From: Kitasatospora humi
GTDB taxonomy: Bacteria; Actinomycetota; Actinomycetes; Streptomycetales; Streptomycetaceae
Assembly: GCF_020907985.1 (NCBI RefSeq)
Contig: NZ_JAJJPA010000014.1
Coordinates: forward strand, 1 to 64,000
Direction of reading: 5' to 3'
Length of the DNA: 64,000 nt
Part shown: piece after piece, positions 62,147 through 64,000 of the stretch
Layout of the letters: each line of letters opens with the position of its first letter
Numbering within the stretch: the stretch's first letter is position 1
Notes under the pieces: generated by a model
Seen by the model: only the letters and a program-made list of their open reading frames with translations
Told to the model about the DNA's origin: nothing
Databases searched by the model: none
Program-made: the position numbers and the translations under genes

Positions 62147-62725
62147 ATGGCTGGCTTGTTCGAGCGGACCCGAGACGGGGGCGCGGCGATCGCGCTCGAC
62201 CAGGTGGAGGCGGACATCCTCCGCTCGCTCGAGGTGCAGATGCTGGAGCTGATCGGGCCCGGTCCGGGCGGCGAGCCCGGCGCCGACCCGCTGGCCGCCC
62301 TGTTCGCCGAGGGCCCCACCGAGATGCCCGGCGACCCGGCACTGGCCCGGCTCTTCCCCGACGCGTACGGCGACCCCGGCGAGGCGGCCGACCCGCAGAC
62401 CCGGGCACTGGCCGCCGAGTTCCGCCGCTACACCGAGCTGGACCTGCGGGCCCGCAAGCGGGAGGACGCGCTGTTCGTGGTCCGCTCGCTGGACAGCCTC
62501 GGCGGCGACGGCGGAGTGCTGAGCCCCACCGACGACGAGTGCCGGCGCTGGCTCGGCGCCCTCAACGACCTGCGCCTGACCATCGGCATCCGGCTGGAGG
62601 TCACCGAGGACGACGAGCAGGGGCTCTACCAGCTACCGGACAGCGACGAGCGCAAGCCGCTGGTGATGGCCTACCTGTGGCTCGGGGCCATGCAGGAGTC
62701 GCTGCTGGAGGCGATGACCGGCTGA
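62147..62725 (+). CDS. DUF2017 family protein
   Basis: A 192-residue soluble protein of the actinobacterial DUF2017 family, which commonly follows clpS. It is helical and acidic; LDQVEADILRSLEVQMLELIG and the C-terminal RKPLVMAYLWLGAMQESLLEA are the conserved ends. The function is unknown. Its position between clpS and the JAMM-CysO-CysM genes is typical and hints at protein turnover or quality control, but there is no direct evidence. Confidence 0.88.
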   Translation: MAGLFERTRDGGAAIALDQVEADILRSLEVQMLELIGPGPGGEPGADPLAALFAEGPTEMPGDPALARLFPDAYGDPGEAADPQTRALAAEFRRYTELDLRARKREDALFVVRSLDSLGGDGGVLSPTDDECRRWLGALNDLRLTIGIRLEVTEDDEQGLYQLPDSDERKPLVMAYLWLGAMQESLLEAMTG

Positions 62726-62813
62726 TCAGGGCCGTCCCGCCGCCGAGTTGGCGGCACCGTCCGCCGGTCGGAGGCGCTGACGGGCCGCTCGGGGCTGCCC
62801 CTATCCTGGCCGC

Positions 62814-63236
62814 ATGCTGACCATCACCCGAGAGCTGCACGACGCGATCGTCGCCCACGCCCGCGCCGACCACCCGGACGAGGCCTGCGGGGTCGTCGCC
62901 GGACCGGCCGGCAGCGACCGCCCGGAGCGGTTCGTTCCGATGCTGAACGCGGCCCGCTCGCCCACCTTCTACGAGTTCGACTCGTCCGACCTGCTCAAGC
63001 TCTACCGCGAGATGGACGACCGGGACGAGGAACCGGTGATCGTCTACCACTCGCACACCGCGACCGAGGCCTACCCGTCGCGCACCGACGTCAGCTACGC
63101 CTCCGAACCGAACGCCCACTACGTGCTGGTCTCCACCGCCGAGGGCAACGGGTCCGAGGACCCCTTCCAGTTCCGCTCGTTCCGCATCGTGGACGGCGTG
63201 ATCACCGAGGAGGACGTCCAGGTGGTCGACGCCTGA
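62814..63236 (+). CDS. mec: JAMM/MPN+ metalloprotease, CysO-cysteine hydrolase (Mec-like)
   Basis: A 140-residue zinc peptidase of family M67. A Glu in PDEACGVVAGP and the JAMM motif HSHTATEAYPSRTD (H-x-H-x10-D) are the zinc and catalytic residues. In Mycobacterium tuberculosis the homologue Mec releases cysteine from the CysO-cysteine adduct. Here it lies upstream of cysO and cysM, so it should complete the same PLP-dependent, sulfide-carrier-protein route to cysteine. It may also trim the two residues beyond the CysO Gly-Gly. Confidence 0.9.
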   Translation: MLTITRELHDAIVAHARADHPDEACGVVAGPAGSDRPERFVPMLNAARSPTFYEFDSSDLLKLYREMDDRDEEPVIVYHSHTATEAYPSRTDVSYASEPNAHYVLVSTAEGNGSEDPFQFRSFRIVDGVITEEDVQVVDA

Positions 63237-63375
63237 CCGGCAACGGCCGACGGCCCGCGCCCGCCGGTCGCGGCCGGCCCGGCGCTCTGCAGTGGATCTC
63301 AGCCCTCGGAAGGAAAGTATCCGAGCAGCGAGACGGGCATGGAGGAACCCGGCCGGGAATCTATACGATGACCGC

Positions 63376-63495
63376 ATGCGTTCCGTCGATGTGAGCACTC
63401 AGGCCCCGGGCATCCGCCTCGTGGCGCGCCTGCACATCGACCTGTGCCGGCACGCCGCGGCGATCTGTCCGGACGCCTGCCGCTGCGGCACCTGA
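63376..63495 (+). CDS. Cysteine-rich leader peptide upstream of cysO-cysM
   Basis: A 39-codon reading frame. Its middle, RLVARLHIDLCRHAAAICP, matches the pattern of short actinomycete leader peptides found before sulfur-assimilation genes (R-x-H-V/I-D-L-x-R...C). Four Cys codons fall in the last 17 residues (LC, ICP, AC, RC). When cysteinyl-tRNA is scarce, ribosomes should stall there and change folding or coupling downstream. It lies 107 bases before cysO. ATG 63376 has a GA-rich region upstream but no perfect ribosome site. Confidence 0.7.
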   Translation: MRSVDVSTQAPGIRLVARLHIDLCRHAAAICPDACRCGT

Positions 63496-63601
63496 GGGCG
63501 CGCCGCCCGGCCGGTCCGGGTGCGTGCGGCCGCACGCCCAGCCTCCGCCCCACCCCGCCGCGCCCCTGCGGCCCCACCACCACCTGCCCAGGAGCACAGC
63601 C
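63496..63601 (+). promoter_or_regulatory. Possible attenuation region between leader peptide and cysO
   Basis: This 106-base spacer is GC-rich, with C-rich tracts near the cysO start and CAGGAGCAC as ribosome site (about 63590). It could form alternative structures with the leader's 3' end to expose or hide that site. No Rho-independent terminator is apparent, which favours translational control. Confidence 0.4.
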
Positions 63602-63880
63602 ATGGCCATCGAGGTCCGCATCCCGACCATCCTCCGCACCTACACCGGCGGCGCCAAGGCCGTCGACGGCACCGGCAGCAGCCTCGGAGAGCTCATCGCC
63701 GACCTCGACGTCCGCCACCCGGGCATCGCCGACCGCCTGCTGGACAACGGTGAGCTGCGCCGCTTCGTCAACGTCTACCTGAACGACGAGGACGTCCGGT
63801 TCCTGCAGGGCATCGGCACCGAACTGACCGACGGCGACAGCATCACCATCCTCCCCGCCGTGGCCGGCGGCGCGAAGTAA
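63602..63880 (+). CDS. cysO: Sulfur carrier protein CysO (ThiS/MoaD family)
   Basis: A 92-residue beta-grasp protein. The motifs IPTILRTYTGG, FVNVYLNDEDVRFLQG and the end ITILPAVAGGAK match CysO. The C-terminal Gly-Gly, which must carry the thiocarboxylate, is followed by Ala-Lys, so the last two residues have to be removed first. The JAMM protease encoded just upstream is the obvious candidate. The stop overlaps the ATG of cysM (TAATG). CysO carries sulfide to O-phosphoserine bound by CysM. Confidence 0.93.
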   Translation: MAIEVRIPTILRTYTGGAKAVDGTGSSLGELIADLDVRHPGIADRLLDNGELRRFVNVYLNDEDVRFLQGIGTELTDGDSITILPAVAGGAK

Positions 63881-64000
63881 TGCGTTACGACAGCCCCCTC
63901 CAAGCCGTCGGCAACACCCCGCTGGTCCGGCTGCCCCGGCTCTCCGCGGCCGTGCCGGGCAACGAGGCGGGCCTGGTGACGCTCTGGGCCAAGCTGGAGG
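63880..64000 (+). CDS. cysM: Cysteine synthase CysM, partial (5' end only)
   Basis: The first 40 codons of a PLP-dependent cysteine synthase, cut by the window end. The N-terminal AVGNTPLVRLPRLS is the conserved substrate-loop region of the family, and the start of the next strand (LWAKLE) follows. By context with mec and cysO it is the CysO-dependent, O-phosphoserine-using type. The catalytic lysine lies beyond the window. The start ATG overlaps the cysO stop. Confidence 0.92.
   Translation, partial: MRYDSPLQAVGNTPLVRLPRLSAAVPGNEAGLVTLWAKLE

Overview
The window is very GC-rich, with G/C at almost every third codon position, frequent GTG/TTG starts and stop-start overlaps. It carries a streptomycete core gene set: an SsgA-like protein, two PkaA/PkaB-type kinases, an HU protein, mycosin/WXG100 genes, a DUF3039 protein and tmRNA beside smpB. 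It is almost certainly chromosome from a Streptomyces/Kitasatospora-type actinomycete. As far as I recall the Streptomyces coelicolor SCO2910-SCO2975 region, the order here is largely collinear with it, read in reverse. No rRNA, integrase, transposase, CRISPR array or replication origin was seen.

Layout. 0-8 kb: an ECF sigma factor with a coupled membrane partner, a convergent FHA/FtsK (EssC-like) ATPase, and two Ser/Thr kinases. 8-15 kb: prfB, ftsE-ftsX, an S41 protease, smpB, a membrane esterase and ssrA. This is the ribosome rescue and cell division block. 15-22.7 kb: a HelD-like helicase, an ACT-domain malic enzyme, HU, murA and YqgE. 22.7-27.3 kb: a tight minus-strand five-gene operon (SDR, ACC-synthase-like PLP enzyme, AurF-like diiron oxygenase, TDO-like heme protein, alpha/beta hydrolase). 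It sits between core genes and looks like an undescribed small biosynthetic cassette. 27.5-33.4 kb: DUF3039, an anonymous GC-rich gap, a three-subunit molybdenum hydroxylase whose Fe-S subunit has a long repetitive tail, and tRNA-Cys.

33.5-40.6 kb: envelope genes (MFS exporter, secreted protein, Tat lipoprotein polysaccharide deacetylase, multi-domain DUF2156 membrane protein, class F sortase). 40.6-47 kb: a Doc-type toxin-antitoxin pair, a DEAD/DEAH helicase, an IclR regulator, a Lon-like protease, and an Lrp/AsnC regulator divergent from hppD. 47-59.4 kb: a GT87 mannosyltransferase, SsgA-like protein, two RDD proteins, endonuclease V, a WXG100/mycosin group, HIT, VOC and HxlR genes. 59.5-64 kb: pncA, pncB, clpS, DUF2017, then the JAMM protease-CysO-CysM cysteine pathway, preceded by a cysteine-rich leader peptide. 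cysM runs off the window.

The points most worth following are: (1) the 22.7-27.3 kb cassette, in which the TDO-like enzyme lacks the substrate-binding arginine and the SDR lacks its catalytic tyrosine; (2) short tandem repeats that begin at or include the stop codons of many genes, mostly from 47 to 60 kb; (3) the cysteine leader and a CysO that extends beyond its Gly-Gly; (4) an abrupt codon-usage break inside the mycosin gene and a methionine-rich micro-ORF between the WXG100 genes.
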